A DNA stretch of 64,000 bases from Hypoxylon rubiginosum (GCA_902806565.1 CADCXA010000066.1:1240001-1304000), one strand, 5' to 3'; numbered from the stretch's first letter, positions 39,601-51,753 are shown. The notes: generated by a model from the sequence alone, not told the origin. A program made the numbers and translations.

Positions 39601-41074
39601 ATCTGAACTCCGTAACGAAAATCACAATCTTCAGCAAAATGCTCTGCGTCACCAGAGAGAAATTCAAGAGGCAAGAGATTCGGCTGCTGCCGAAGTCCAA
39701 CGGACACAGACTTCGATGCAATCCGAATTAGAAGCCGCCAATAATGAAGTCAACGTTGTGCGTGAAGAGCTGGAAGAGGAAATGAACAAGCTGAGGTCGC
39801 AACTCGACCAGGTCAAGATGGATGCTGACACGGCGAAGGCACACCACGAGATGATGCTTGAGGAAGCCCAAACCACGAAGCAGACCGAGTTGGAAGACGC
39901 CGAAAATAAGAGGCGTATCGAGCTAAGCGAGTTAATTCAAAGGCACCAGAACGAGGTGGAGGATCTTCAGGCTCGATACGAGCGGCAGATAAGCAATGCC
40001 GCAGAGGATGCGCAGCGCACGGAACAGAACCTCTTAGAGCGCCTCAGCTTGTCGACATCTAAGACGGAGCATCTCCAAGACCGTGTTGCCCACTTGGAAG
40101 ACAAAGTACAAATCGCACAGGAAGCTGCCAAAGCAGCAGCGCAAGCAGCGGCGCAAGCTTCCAAGTCGGTCATTGTACCTGGGCCGTCTTCGCAACCAGC
40201 GCCTGTTGCTCAAACGAAGCAGCTTGCAGAAGCCATGCAGCTTCCGGAGAAGGTTTCCCCGCAAGCTCTCCGTGAATCTATCATGGTCCTGCAGGAGCAG
40301 TTGCAGGCTCGCGAGCAGCATATTGAAGAGCTTGAGCAAACTGTTGCGCAGCTCGACCCCGACTCCGCTACTAAGATTTCCAAGCGGGATGACGAAATCA
40401 CATGGCTACGTGAGCTTCTAGCTGTAAGACATGGCGATCTGCAAGACATCATCAATGCCTTGTCTTCGGAGCACCTAGATAGAGAAGGCGTCAAGGATGC
40501 TGCTATACGCCTGAAGGCCAACCTTCAGATGGAGGAACAAGAACGAGAGCGTGCCATGAACGGCGGATCCGCCATCAACTTGCCCAACATTGCCGCTACA
40601 ATTCGCGGGGCTGCTACTCCCCGAGTCGCTCAGGCGGTCGGTCCTCTGGCTGCTGCTTGGGGCAGCTGGCGGAAGTCGAACACTAATCTCTCCAACGTTC
40701 TATCGGCATCTCCAGCGCCGGCTAGGAATTCTACCCCCTCGAAGATAAATTCTTCCTCTCCCAACAGCTTTCTCTCTGGACTTATGACTCCACCGGCATC
40801 TGGAATTAGGAATACTCCACCGGTACAGCAAAGCGAGACGCAGCCTACCGCGTTCGGTAACACTGGCCGACGGTACACCGCCGAACAGTTTGCCAATCGA
40901 TCGCGCGGGCCCTCCATGACTGCCCGACAAGTCGAGAAGATGCCTAGAGCAAGCACTCCGCCTCAACAGCAGGACAGGCGCCAACCTGTTACTCCCCCTA
41001 TGATGCGATCTAACGCATACGACGCGGATGCGCACGTTGAGGAGTTTGACGATGCCTCTTTCTTCGATGACTAA
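33616..41074 (+). CDS. Very large coiled-coil protein with conserved fungal N-terminal module
   Basis: Two long exons joined by a 49-bp intron (34916-34964, GTATGT...TAG) encode roughly 2,450 residues; the stop is at 41072-41074. The 5' end is unresolved. The frame is open from 33613 but has no ATG before 34423, so a short upstream exon probably supplies the start. A GTACGT donor at about 33571 and a GGCTAATTC branch-like site at about 33635 would fit an intron there. Order of parts: Ser-rich disordered segment; compact module beginning KKKVPWRGKNIFVNLP (about 34,620-35,030); long Pro/Ser/Phe-rich disorder; acidic ESEWDDAFS region (about 38,060); then a coiled coil of about 700 residues (38,340-40,540) that includes RLRxEE-type repeats; and an acidic FDDASFFDD end. 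I do not recognise a named family. Structural or scaffold function is inferred from the coiled coil only. Confidence 0.85.
38640..39000 (+). repeat. Imperfect ~28-residue repeats inside the coiled coil
   Basis: The encoded protein repeats a pattern of L-E-x-R-L-x-x-E-E, then charged residues and RRxxED. The blocks start at LEQRLHVEEG, LEDRLRAEEA, LRRQLEQAET and LEERLRIQEN. They look like tandem duplications of one coiled-coil unit, similar in style to involucrin-like repeats described in fungal genome annotations. Confidence 0.6.
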
Positions 41075-42156
41075 AAAAAGGGTTGGGTGTCTCGGAGCTT
41101 TGAATATGAGTCAATTTTAAGCTACCTGGCTTGTCAAACCTTTTTGCTACGCTTGAGTGGTACTATTTGACTTGTCACAAGAACAGACAAGTCATCTTTG
41201 GAGGAGGGAGCTGACGTTTATATACGAGACGTGTGGTTTTTTGTAACTGTTTGCCGTTTTCCTTGCTGCTGCTGCCGCAACGCCTGTCTAGATTGATACC
41301 CCCTCTTGACCTTTTTTTTCTTCTATTGCTCTCGTCTTATACGCTTTTTGCTTTTATTTTCTTGCACAAGCTGCAATCATAATGAAACTATGTACACATT
41401 CTCTTCGCAAAAAACCTTTCGGGTCAGATTGGCAAATCGGTCCTCGACGTTTTCGATTTTTTTTTATTACATTAGGAAAAAGATTGATAATTCATACAAC
41501 TTATTTTTTTTCTTCTTCTTTCTTTTTTTCCTTTGTCTAAAAAACTTTGCATAGCCGGATATGGAGAATAGTGAGGATTCGCTCGTTTCTTCATTTATTT
41601 TTATTTTACTAAAGGCTTTACGATCAAGTATGAGGAGGAGAAAGGAGAAGAAGAAGACCAACGAGTCAGTCTTTTTTAATCTCTGGAACGGACTATGCCG
41701 TTTCAGAGGTTTCACGGAGGAGAAAAAATAAGACGGTGACCTGCTACTAAGGATCGCGTTTGGGGAGGTTAGGATCAGAATCAGATCAAGATCAAGATCA
41801 TCTATAATAATACTTTTTCATCACGCTTTCTAAAGTCTATATTGTTGTGATTTGTCTTCGTGTGATGTAAACCTGAGCTCAGGATTTTGAATTGCTAGGT
41901 AGGTAAGTACCGTATGTAAAGAGATCTAGAGAAGTATGCTCCTAATGAACTGTCCACCCGTTTTTTTATATTTTGCCTGAATGGTAAATAGGAACCTTAA
42001 GCCAGCGCCAACCCGCTATACAATGCATGGTATAATTAAGGAATGAACATTGCTTATGCATTATGTCTTTGATAAATCGCGTCCAGCCAAATCGACCGTT
42101 TCGATTTTATTTCATCTGTCTCATTAGCCTGGTGGCATATTGAATAGTCCGATTCT
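41075..42156. other. Intergenic region between convergent genes
   Basis: This holds the 3' flanks of the coiled-coil gene (plus) and the cerato-platanin gene (minus). T-rich runs and a TAGGTAGGTAAGTAC motif copy (41895-41910) are present. No gene is seen. Confidence 0.55.
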
Positions 42157-42736
42157 TTAAGCAGGAATGCCGCAGGCGCTAACGTCGACCTGGCGGGAAG
42201 TGGCGTCGACGCGGCCTAGGGCGACGGCCTGGCCGTTGGTGAGGGCGTTCATGGCGTCGAGGGCGATGTTGAAGCCGGCGCCGGCGTGGTCGATGGCGTA
42301 GACGTTGATCGTCTTGCCGTTGTAGCTCAGCTCGTAGCAGGTGCCGCACTTTTTGGTGTGCATATATTGTTAGCTTTGTCCAAGGGGGTTTCCATGTCTG
42401 TTGTGCGGATGTGTATAAGGGGGAAAACATACAGAAGGCGAGTTCCAGCCGGCAATGGTGTCGGCGGCGCCCAGGTACATGGCCGGGATATCGCCCTGCG
42501 TCTGCCAGCCGTAGCGCGGGATGAGGCCGTACTGGCCGTCCGAGCAGGACACCGTGGTAAGGGAGCGGGAGTCATCGTCGTATCCCGTGTCGTAGGAAAC
42601 TATAGAGACATTCCAGGTGTTAATCACGCGAGGTTCATGATGGGTAACAGTCTGTAAGTAATGGGATCTTCATACCCGTGACGGCCGACGAGGCGGCGAC
42701 GAGAGAAAGGAGCTGGGCGAGCTTGGTGAACTGCAT
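42157..42736 (-). CDS. Cerato-platanin family secreted protein (SnodProt1/Epl1/Sm1 type)
   Basis: Three exons on the minus strand, 42736-42676, 42599-42433 and 42348-42157, with GTATGA...TAG and GTATGT...AAG introns, give 139 residues, the usual family length. A signal peptide ([20 protein letters not shown]) precedes mature protein starting near VSYDTGYD. Family hallmarks are all visible: [21 protein letters not shown] and [12 protein letters not shown]. Four cysteines (C39, C57, C60, C135) match the two disulphides of cerato-platanins. These small double-psi-barrel-like proteins are exported to the wall and medium, bind chitin oligomers, and in several plant-associated fungi act as elicitors of plant defence. 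Whether this fungus is plant-associated cannot be read from one gene. The first intron falls within the codon for residue 21, just after the signal peptide. Confidence 0.96.
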
Positions 42737-45700
42737 TTTCGCTGAGGTTTGAGTGTGGGGTATGTAGGAGGTTGGGAGGTCTCGATAAACAAGAAGTTAA
42801 TTAGAGAATTGATGACTGTATTAGTATTAGAGTCGTTGATATCGATGATGGTGATGATAATACACCGAAAAGACGAGCAGACGTCGACCTTATATATCTA
42901 TTCACTTAGCTATGTACCTAACTAAGCTATCCTCTCTGGTCCTCGTATGTCTTGGGTATCCGTTACGGACGCTATGTCGCGGACTGGACGGGACGTTACT
43001 ACGATCGTAAAAAGCCGTCATACGTGGTGACATAGCTGCAGCCCGGTGGAACCCGGTGATAATTGACTACTATGTACAGTAAGGTTAGTTTAAGGTAAGG
43101 TACCTAGGTCAATGGCAAGATGCCCGCAAGCCCTGTTGACGAACAACACGATGAGGTGAGAGCGTGTCATGCACCCAGCCTTAGTACGACTGTTAATTGC
43201 AGCTGGGTTAGCCGCTAGCGGCCTTGCACTCCGCTCAGGAGACCCTTAAGATGGTAAATCAATAATATGTACGATATCGTGCAACTTGGGCGGGCCTTCA
43301 ATTCTCGTGTTTGTGGTCTTGGAGGTGATGTGGGGAGTTAGGTCTGCCGATCTCACTCGTATTTAGTGCTGCGGCTTGACCATTCGCTTCATGCTAGCTG
43401 GGGCCGCGACGCCGTGACTGGCTCGCCTGACTCGGAATGCTGCCATTTTTAGTAATTTATCGGTAGCACGCCCAGCCTTGCAATTGCAGCTCCATGTCCC
43501 GTGTGCTCGGGCACGCTAACGGCAGTTGGTTGATACATAGTAAATGAGGAGACAAGGGTCGATTGGTTCTAGAAACCTGCCTAGATAGGCTGTTGCTTTG
43601 TTGTGTCGTAAAGTTAGGCTCAGGTATTGGCATGTTGTAGTCACGATTTCTGAGACGTTGTCTTAATTCTGTTCTTTTAGAGAAACAGTAACAAAAGTGA
43701 CAGCCCGTATCCCCCATGTCCCGGAATAGAGCTTGTTTACTTGCTCAGGTAGCAAGTGATCTACCTTCTTTCTTTTGTCCGCAGTCTCGGGGACCTGATC
43801 TCACTCTCAACCAATCCACGGCATCCGTGGATATCTGGCTTCCAAGTACAGATGCGCGTGGCCTGTGGCTGAGGCTGAGAAGATCGTAGATAGCCCCAAG
43901 TGGCGAACCCGGACGGAGATCTGGGGTTAGCCCTTGCTTGAGGCTCCGTATTGGCCTTGGCCTCAGCTGCAGTCAGCAAGCCGCACCGCGGAAGCCAATA
44001 TCAACAATCCTTCTGCAGCTACCCCGATCCTGCCGATGAAGGTAATAGCCTATTCTCGAAATTATCGAATATCCATAAGTTTAGTCTCGTCGCTTGAACG
44101 CGCAGACTCGACAAAGTCTGGAAAGGATTGCTTTATGACAGCGTTAGAGCATACCACATAGCCGTGATTGTCGCAATTCACAGCCTAAAGGAGTAGACTG
44201 TTGGGCCGGATATGCCCAGCATTAGAACTTCTCGTGTATGTGAATTCCTACCCTGATGGGACTTGGCCGTTGAGCAGCACGCTAATCTCTTGTAACGTTT
44301 CAAGACAATTGCGACCTACTCCATAGTCATACGAAGACCCGCTTCCTCGGCATGTCCTAGATAGATGACGATGACGTCTAAATCCATCCCGAGTACCGGC
44401 CAGAACTTGCTAGAATTCCATACGTTAGCACACATGGATATTCATAGGTATAGCCAGACTCAGTATTCGGGCACCGATAGGTCAAATCCAACCTAGTCCA
44501 TATGTAACCTTGCTGGAGGGTGACAATTGAAATTTATCATCAGGGATTGGGCGACTCCCTATGCTGGTAAAAAATAGAATATGTAACCGACGGGTTCGCT
44601 CGCTGTGCTCAGAGAAGCTTAGACAAGGGCGTTGATCCTTGGAAGGGGAGAAGGGTATATAAACCATCCACTCTTCCCTGCCTTTCCCCATACCAGAAAC
44701 CGACGGCCAGGAAAATAGCTCAGAATATTCCGCAGTCCTGATATGACAGGCTCGGTGAAATCTCTTGGCGAGAACCTTCTCTGATCGCTTCGTGGTAGGA
44801 TATCGCTGTCCCTCAGTTTCCTATAGCAAATCACTGACTTATTACTTAGCAATCATATCTTTCCAGGACCATATTACCTGTCTCTAGTAGTTCCTTCGAC
44901 TGAATAAAGGTAGCTGTCATGCCGATACCGAGGGCTATTCCTCCATTTCTTACCTTAGATACCATGTGTCTATGAGTATCATTTGGTTTGTCTGTTGATC
45001 ACCAAGCAGCCTTATCCGATGTGGCGACCATAGTCGAGTTTCCAGACCATAGGACACAGCGGTGTTCACATTTGTGTGTTAGGGGATTCGACGATCCGTC
45101 CCGTTACAAGATCCATCGCTGAATGACACACTGCAAAATGCCTCGAGAACGACGTAACCAATATGTAGCAAGTAGCATGCCTTGCTGAGACCAGCCAGTG
45201 CGACCCATTCAACTGAGCAGACGAGTCAAGTCTCTGCTACATTGAACACGGAGCTACTGCTTGATGCTCGGTTCAGTGTCACCCGATATGTATGCGATAA
45301 ATCATCCAAGGAGAGGCGGTCGTGAGTTGTCGACTAGGTATCGGTCACTTTGACAGTCAATCGCTGTATGGTCTGGATCTTTTTTCCTCCTGTCCACTCA
45401 GGACTTAGAGAAATAAAATCTGACAGGTGGTAAGCTGATAGGGTAAGGTAATGTCGCATTCGTCAACTTCAGGAACGGGATATTTTAAGTTGCACCGGTA
45501 CCTGGTTACCTAAGCGGGACTGCGGAACATCGGATTGGACCTACATAGTACGGACTTTAAGTTTTATGGGGCTGACGGGTGGTCGGGCCCCCTTAGGGGC
45601 TTAGCCCCTTGCAAAGGCGACGTAGCTTAGTGCGTAGTCCCCTACCCCTGATGTTTCGTTTCTTTCCCGTAACGAAACGAAACTCTCGCATATTGTACGA

Positions 45701-45860
45701 ATGTCGTCGGGTTGAACTCGGTGGCTTTTTCTTTTCAGCTTCGTCTTTTTAAATTCTGTCTTTACCTTCTCTACTCGTGTTTGTTCCGCTCGTTTCTTCT
45801 TTCTCTCGTACCGATTGGCTGGTCCGTTGCGACGATTGCGTCCTATCTACAAGATTCAAG
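42737..45860. other. Intergenic region
   Basis: About 3.1 kb between divergent genes, holding the promoters of cerato-platanin (left) and the transporter (right). Visible features are a GGGGC-TTA-GCCCC hairpin at 45596-45608, a pyrimidine-rich tract and an ATTGG (inverted CCAAT) box at about 45,823 shortly before the transporter start. No gene is supported. Confidence 0.5.
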
Positions 45861-47260
45861 ATGACTGCCGTCGAACCAAGCACTCGAAAGAGGGTGCTCA
45901 AGGTCGTCTTCGTGTCACTACTTCTGGATCTGGTATGTTAAGCACTGGTGCCCGAGTCGGAAAGGATTACAGGGTCGAAGGGCTAACGATTAACGCCTAT
46001 TAGATCTCTTTCACCTTCATTCTTCCTCTCTTCCCCAAACTCCTCGAGTTCTACCGAAACAGCGAAGTCGGTCCAGAGTCGCAATCCACCCTACTTGCGC
46101 GCATCTTCGGCGGCCTGAACGCCTACAAATCTGCCTTCGCGAAACCGATCGACTCACGATATGATATTGTTCTGCTAGGCGGCGCTTTAGGTAGCTTGTT
46201 CTCTCTGCTTCAGGCTGTTGCGTCTCCCATCATCGGGCACCTCTCCGACAAATATGGACGAAGGCGGGCGCTTCTTACCAGCATGGCTGGAAACATTCTA
46301 TCGGTTCTGCTCTGGGTGATGGCCGTCGACTTTCGAACATTCCTCGCGTCGCGCATTGTTGGCGGTCTGTCGGAGGGCAATGTTCAGCTAGCCACAGCCA
46401 TTGCCACCGATATTTCCGACGAGAACAGCCGCGGTTCCACCATGGCCCTCATTGGCGCGTGCTTCTCGATCGCTTTCACTTTCGGCCCAGCCCTCGGCGC
46501 ATACCTAAGCTCCATCGCGACAGTCGCCGCAAATCCTTTCGCAACAGCCGCCGGTGTATCTCTAACCTTGATTGTGGTCGAGACAGTCTACCTATACTTC
46601 TCGCTTCCCGAAACGCTGCCGAACAAGACAGGAAAGACCGCGGCCAAAACAGCTGCGAAGCCGGCAGCAATAACGCGCACCAACTCTCATTTCCTGCTGA
46701 ACTTGGTGCACTTCAGCTTTTTACTCTTTTTCTCGGGAATGGAGTTTTCCCTGCCGTTCATGACGTACGACCTTTTCCAGTACAACTCGGCCCAGAACGG
46801 GCGGCTGCTTGGCTTTGTGGGTCTCGTAGCCTCGATCCTTCAGGGCGGAGTCACACGCCGCCTGCCCCCTCTCTTGACAGTGCGGATCGGCGTAAGTGCG
46901 TGCCTACTGGCTTTCGCGCTGCTCGGGCGCATCAGCACGGTCGGCTCGCTGTACCTCGCCGCCACCTGCTTGGCAACCACCTCAGCCACAGTCGTCAGCG
47001 GTCTCAACACGCTCAGCAGCTTCGAGGCGAGCGAGGGCGAGCGAGGCGGTAAGCTAGGCATACTGCGGAGCTGGGGCCAGCTCGGGCGAGGTCTAGGACC
47101 AATTCTGTTCACCAGCGTGTACTGGTGGGCAGGCAGAGAGGTCGCCTACGGAATAGGTGCGCTAGGCATCTTAGGTGTTACGATACTGGCGTTTGCCGGG
47201 TTGAAGTCACCGCCTGGCTCGGTGAAGAAGACCATCAAGTCGGAGAAGAAAGAATTGTAA
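45861..47260 (+). CDS. MFS transporter, MFSD10/TETRAN-like
   Basis: Two exons, 45861-45932 and 46004-47260, with a GTATGT...TAG intron, give 442 residues. The first helix spans the junction (VFVSLLLDL then ISFTFILPLFPKL). The MFS motif A is seen as GHLSDKYGRR at 102-111. The order of hydrophobic helices, with a hydrophilic central loop (about 230-250, SLPETLPNKTGKTAAKT), fits a 12-helix major facilitator. The start region (LLDLISFTFILPLFPKLLEFY) closely resembles MFSD10/tetracycline-transporter-like proteins, which are proposed organic-anion exporters in animals; the fungal substrate is unknown. The tail is basic (KKTIKSEKKEL). The start codon follows a pyrimidine-rich leader. The ATG at 45861 gives the shortest sensible cytosolic N terminus (MTAVEPSTRKR). 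Confidence 0.93.
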
Positions 47261-48863
47261 GATATAGCTAGTGTGTTCATACAACACTAGAGAAGACTAG
47301 GCAGATGAAAATATGGCTGGTTTCGTCAAAGAGTTCAGAATATGAACCACTTAACTTGTATAAGAAGCGAAAAAGGAAGAAAACAGGGAGTACATATCAC
47401 AGGTCCACAATGAATACCTACCTAGGTAGGTAAGGATCATTTTAAGCATGTCTCAGAAATGGATATTAAAAGCGGAAATTCTCCAGCAGCTACAAATTCG
47501 CATCGTGTAAAGGATCGGGAGACCTGGTTGTTTTAATTACTTAAGCTGCTCAACTACCTGGGTAGTCAATCCCATCAACCACAACCCCATTGTCTAAAAT
47601 GGTGAGTTGTCATGGATGGAACTTTGAATAGTTGCTCAAATCTGGTACTGGCGGAGTTGTGGACGGGACTAGAACAGCCAGTCGAGATAAATAGAACTTG
47701 GTCAAAAATATGTATAGTATTCCGAGACCTAAGGCGCGGACACTCTGGATGATGGCGGAGAGGTAAGAATACCTCAGTCCATTTCTGTCGCAACTCCATC
47801 ACGTTCGAATGATACTAATAATATTCCGCAATGTAAATCGAATTACTAAGAGTTAGGTAAGAATGCCTAGATAGTTTGCCTATATTACGCAGCCTTGATA
47901 ACTAGGGGTACATACGCTCGCCCAGGCACAATTCCATGACGACCTCACTCCGCAATGTTACATAACCCGGAAGTCCAAAAAGTCCTGGGGTAACTACGCC
48001 ACCTACTATAGTACCGGCCTCGGTAAAAGAGCCAATTGGAATGCGGACCGAGTTGTATACCTACCTCCTATGTAGGTAGCTAAGACTTTAGAGGGATAAT
48101 AGCAACATACTGTACTACCTAATCTCGAAGAAGTATATTTCTTCGAAGGGATCGTCAATCTCGCATCTTGGTTGTGCTTTAGAACATTAGGTAAATTCGC
48201 CAAACTAGAAATCTAAGCCCCAACGCAGCACATGAGCTCTAGGACTATAGAACCTACCTAGGACTAGGTATTCAGCTCTCAGCCCTAAGGTAAGAAAACG
48301 ATGTTGATGGATCAAGACAAGGTATACTCGAGTGGAGATGGCTTCCTACCGGATTAGGACAACGGAGCTTGATATCTGTTTCGTGATTGGCTCACGTATT
48401 AAATCAGTAATTCCAGCTTCCGACGATCACCTCACTTTGGCATAACCTAGGTCCTATGCATCTTTTACTCGAATTACAATTGACGCTTATAGCTAGGACA
48501 TAACTAAATACGGCGTGTTGGAGCGATATCCAAGCATGTCGATCCTGTTCTGGTTCAAATTTAGCCCAGCTGAACTTTGCCCTGAAGATCCCATTCTCCG
48601 CCTCCAAGCCCAAGCCCAATCCTACCCCCCACAACGAGGCTCAGCATACCCTATAGTGGTAATAGTACTACTTATTACGTAGACATGCATGTTTACCGGT
48701 CATACAATGGAAGCCTAATGGTAAATAATAAAAGGTCCGACCTCGACTCTCGACCTTCTGTGATGTTAGCTTATTTCGAACTACCTACCTACGACTTAGT
48801 TCGACAATCAGTTGTTGGTGTGAGACCGTGAGTTAGGTATTTCGACCGGATAACTTCGCCGCA
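47261..48863. other. Intergenic region rich in TAGGTAGG motifs
   Basis: About 1.6 kb without a gene. It holds the perfect palindrome TACCTACCTAGGTAGGTA (47415-47432) and further partial copies near 48,058-48,079, 48,250 and 48,781-48,795, the last two close to the hydrolase start. Confidence 0.5.
47415..47432. repeat. 18-bp palindrome TACCTACCTAGGTAGGTA
   Basis: A perfect inverted repeat centred on the CCTAGG core, 155 bp downstream of the transporter stop codon. It is the most complete copy of the dispersed motif. Confidence 0.75.
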
Positions 48864-50736
48864 ATGAGATCCGTGGTAGAAGCCGGCCTCCTCTTGGCCG
48901 CACTCGGCCGCCATGCCGCCGCCCAGACCTTCGACTGGGCTTCCATCCAGCCGTCCACGTCGCTCAACTACACCACCTGCTACGACACCCTCAAGTGCGC
49001 CAAGCTGTCGGTGCCCCTGGACTGGCTCAACCCGACCAACAACACAGCCCGTGTAAGCCTAGCCGTCGTCGCCCGCCCGGCCACCGTGCCCGAGAGCGAC
49101 CCGTCGTTCGGCGGCACCATCATCGTGAATCCCGGTGGCCCGGGCGGGTCCGGCGTCGACTTCGTGCTCAGCTCCGGCGCGCTGCTGCAGGGCATCGCGG
49201 ACGGCGACGCCAGGCACTACGAGATCCTGTCCTTCGACCCGCGCGGCGTCGCGCTGTCGGAGCCCCGCGCCGACTGCTACGGCGACGAGTTCGCGCGCGC
49301 CGTCACGACCCTGCAGCTGCGCGCCATGGGCCCCGTCGACGGCGGCATCGACGTCGTCCGCCGCCAGCAGTCCCTCATCGGCTCGCTCGGCCGCCTGTGC
49401 GAAGGGGGGGACGAGATCCACGCGTACATGTCCACGTCGAGCGTCGCGCGCGACATGGTCGAGATCGTCGACAAGATCGACGAGCTGCGCAGGGCCAACA
49501 CGACGGTCTCGGCTCGCAGCTCCCGCGGCGGAGGCCCGCGGCGCTTGCGGCAGCGCCGGCAGCAGGAGAAGGAGGAGGTGGCGAGGATTCGGTACTGGGG
49601 TTTCTCGTACGGTACCGTGCTCGGAAACTACTTCGCGTCCATGTATCCCGGCCGCGTCGGTCGCATGATCCTCGAGGGCGTCGTGGATGTCCATGATTAC
49701 TCTGGCGCCGTAAGTGTCTCTGTCCATTTGTGTCTATTTACGTGAATACCTACTAATTTCAATCCCGTCTTAGCTATGGGAAAAGAACCTCCAAGACACC
49801 CAGGAGGACTGGGACACCTTCTTCACCTCGTGCTTCGAGGGCGGCTCGGCGTGCGCGCTGCACACGCCCAACGTCACGAACCCCGGCGACATCCGCCAAC
49901 GCGTCGAGGCGTTCCTGGAAGAGCTGCGGACGTCGCCGGCGCAGCACATCTCGGGCAGCAACATCGACGAGATCACGCGGCAGGACGTCGTCAACATCAT
50001 CTTCCAGGCGCTGTACCAGCCCATGCAGTACTTCCCGCTGGTAGCGACCGGGCTCGCCGACGCCATGGCCGGCAACTTCAGCCTCGTCTGGCAGAGCCTC
50101 GGCCTGCCGCAGTCCGCCGCCGGCTACTGCCCCTCGACGCTGCCGCAGAGCTACACGTGGTCGCAGGACGCGCTCCTCTCGGTAGCGTGCGGCGACGCGC
50201 CCGCGCCGCCCGACGCCGACACGGCCGGGTTCCTCGCGTACCTGGCCGAGCTGCAGGCGCAGTCGCCCGACTTCGCCGCGGGCTGGACGCAGGTGCGGCT
50301 CGGGTGCGACGCGTGGCGGGTGCGCCCGACGTTCCGGTTCGCGGGCCCGTGGACGACGCCGGCGGCGGACCCGAGCGGGAACGACACCGCGAAGCCGCAG
50401 TCGCCGATCCTGTTCCTGTCGAGCCGGTACGACCCCGTGACGCCGCACGCCAACGCCGTGGCCATGGCCGCGGAGCACGCCGGGTCCCGCGTCCTCGTGC
50501 AGGACAACGCGGGCCACGGTACGCTCGGGACGCCGGGCAAGTGCCGCGACGACTACGTGAAGAGCTACTTCGCGACGGGCGAGCTGCCGCCCGAGGGGAC
50601 CGTGTGCGAGGCCGACTGCAAGCCCTTCCAGGACTGCCCGCAGGCGCAGCTGGCGAGGCGCGCTTTGGGTGTAAGGGACGGCGCGGATGCGCCGGTGATA
50701 CCGCACAGGCAGGGGCCTTTGAACTTGTTTGGATGA
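48864..50736 (+). CDS. Secreted alpha/beta hydrolase, TAP-like (peptidase family S33 type)
   Basis: Two exons, 48864-49709 and 49774-50736 (GTAAGT...TAG), give 602 residues. A signal peptide (MRSVVEAGLLLAALGRHAAAQ) points to export. The oxyanion region is NPGGPGGSG. The nucleophile elbow GFSYGT has S248. The acid is D502 in SRYDPVTP and the base H530 in NAGHG, so the catalytic triad is complete. The C-terminal part is the TAP-like domain found in Streptomyces tripeptidyl aminopeptidase and related fungal hydrolases; cleavage of N-terminal peptides or of esters is possible. A basic, low-complexity insert (RRLRQRRQQEKEEV) precedes the nucleophile strand. Codons end in G or C almost throughout and the gene is far more GC-rich than its flanks. 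It lies next to the AT island. Confidence 0.92.
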
Positions 50737-51440
50737 TTGGGAAGTGTTGCTACTGAAATTCGGTAGGGGTATAGCGATATTTAGGGCATACATAGAATAA
50801 GAGCGGGTTATAAGTGCATATGGAAACGGAATTATGGCATTTCAAGGTCGTTTAGGTTCATCTATGAAGCAACATTTTGTTTAAAATATAATAAAAACTT
50901 TTCTGCTCTCGGGAAGCACCCAAACCCAGAATTCAGTGACCGCAATGAGTCCTAGCCATTGTTGGTGCTTACGAGCTTGTTATTAAGGAGTTGGAAATAC
51001 CCCCAAGTCGACCCAACTTAACTGCAAGTTATAGTGGCCGTAAACACAGCCAAGTAAGTAATGTTTAATAAAACTTAAACGTTATAAATATCACTCATGA
51101 ATTATCATGAGAATTATCCTTGCCTATACCTTTTTGCGTAGCAGCTGAACGTAAGGTTCAAGAGTAAGCGATGCCTATTCTCGACATGACCATACGGAGC
51201 GAAGATTGACGCGTAATCGGCAACTTTACGAAGGGATAAAGCCCTCCCTCTACGGTTATATCGATTCATCGCTTAGCGCCAAGTACGACCTAATCGGCGT
51301 CTCCCGTCGGGCGGATGGCTACATTCCTGGATGAATGCCTATAATATTCGAGGTATTATAACAACACGGCGGTCCCTTTCACGTAGCTCAGGCGTTTCTA
51401 GGAGGTTCTAGTGTTCTCTAAACGCGCCTGCAAGCTGTAA
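50737..51440. other. Intergenic region
   Basis: A 3' flank of the hydrolase, then AT-leaning DNA with no supportable gene. The remnant of a TPR gene begins at the right edge. Further degraded exons of that gene could lie here, but none can be read. Confidence 0.5.
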
Positions 51441-51753
51441 GCTACTCACGATAGACCCAATAGTCATACCTCGCTAAGCTTCTACTTCATGCTAAGCAAC
51501 GTATATTACATGATGGGAGACGTCGACAGCGCGCTCGAACTAAACATCCAACTGTTGGAGAATAGGTGGAAGATACTTGGCGAGACAAACATGGAAACTC
51601 TGGAAAGCTATTCGATGACGGAGGTAATGTATTTTCATGCTAATCAGTACAAGAAAGCGAAGTAAGTCGAATACACCAATCCAAAAGTCTTCTAAAATCT
51701 TTTACTAATTAATTTAAACCGCCAGCAGAGAGCACCTCTTGAAGTGCCTAGCC
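51441..51753 (+). pseudogene. TPR-repeat gene fragment, left part
   Basis: A plus-strand open segment reads as kinesin-light-chain-type TPR units: MLSNVYYMMGDVDSALELN, LENRWKILGETNMETLES and FHANQYKKAK. It continues through a plausible intron (GTAAGT at about 51,663, TACTAAT branch site, GCAG acceptor at about 51,730) into KEHLLKCLA, where the inverted repeat of the AT island begins. There is no upstream domain and a stop precedes the segment, so this is a fragment. TPR arrays of this type form the C-terminal part of many fungal NLR-like (STAND) proteins and of other TPR proteins. A matching C-terminal fragment lies at 59507-59693. Confidence 0.55.

Noticed and set aside
49059..50793. Long overlapping frames on both strands over the TAP-like hydrolase
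   Set aside because: High GC removes stop codons from all frames. Only the frame with the Ser-Asp-His triad and signal peptide is credible.
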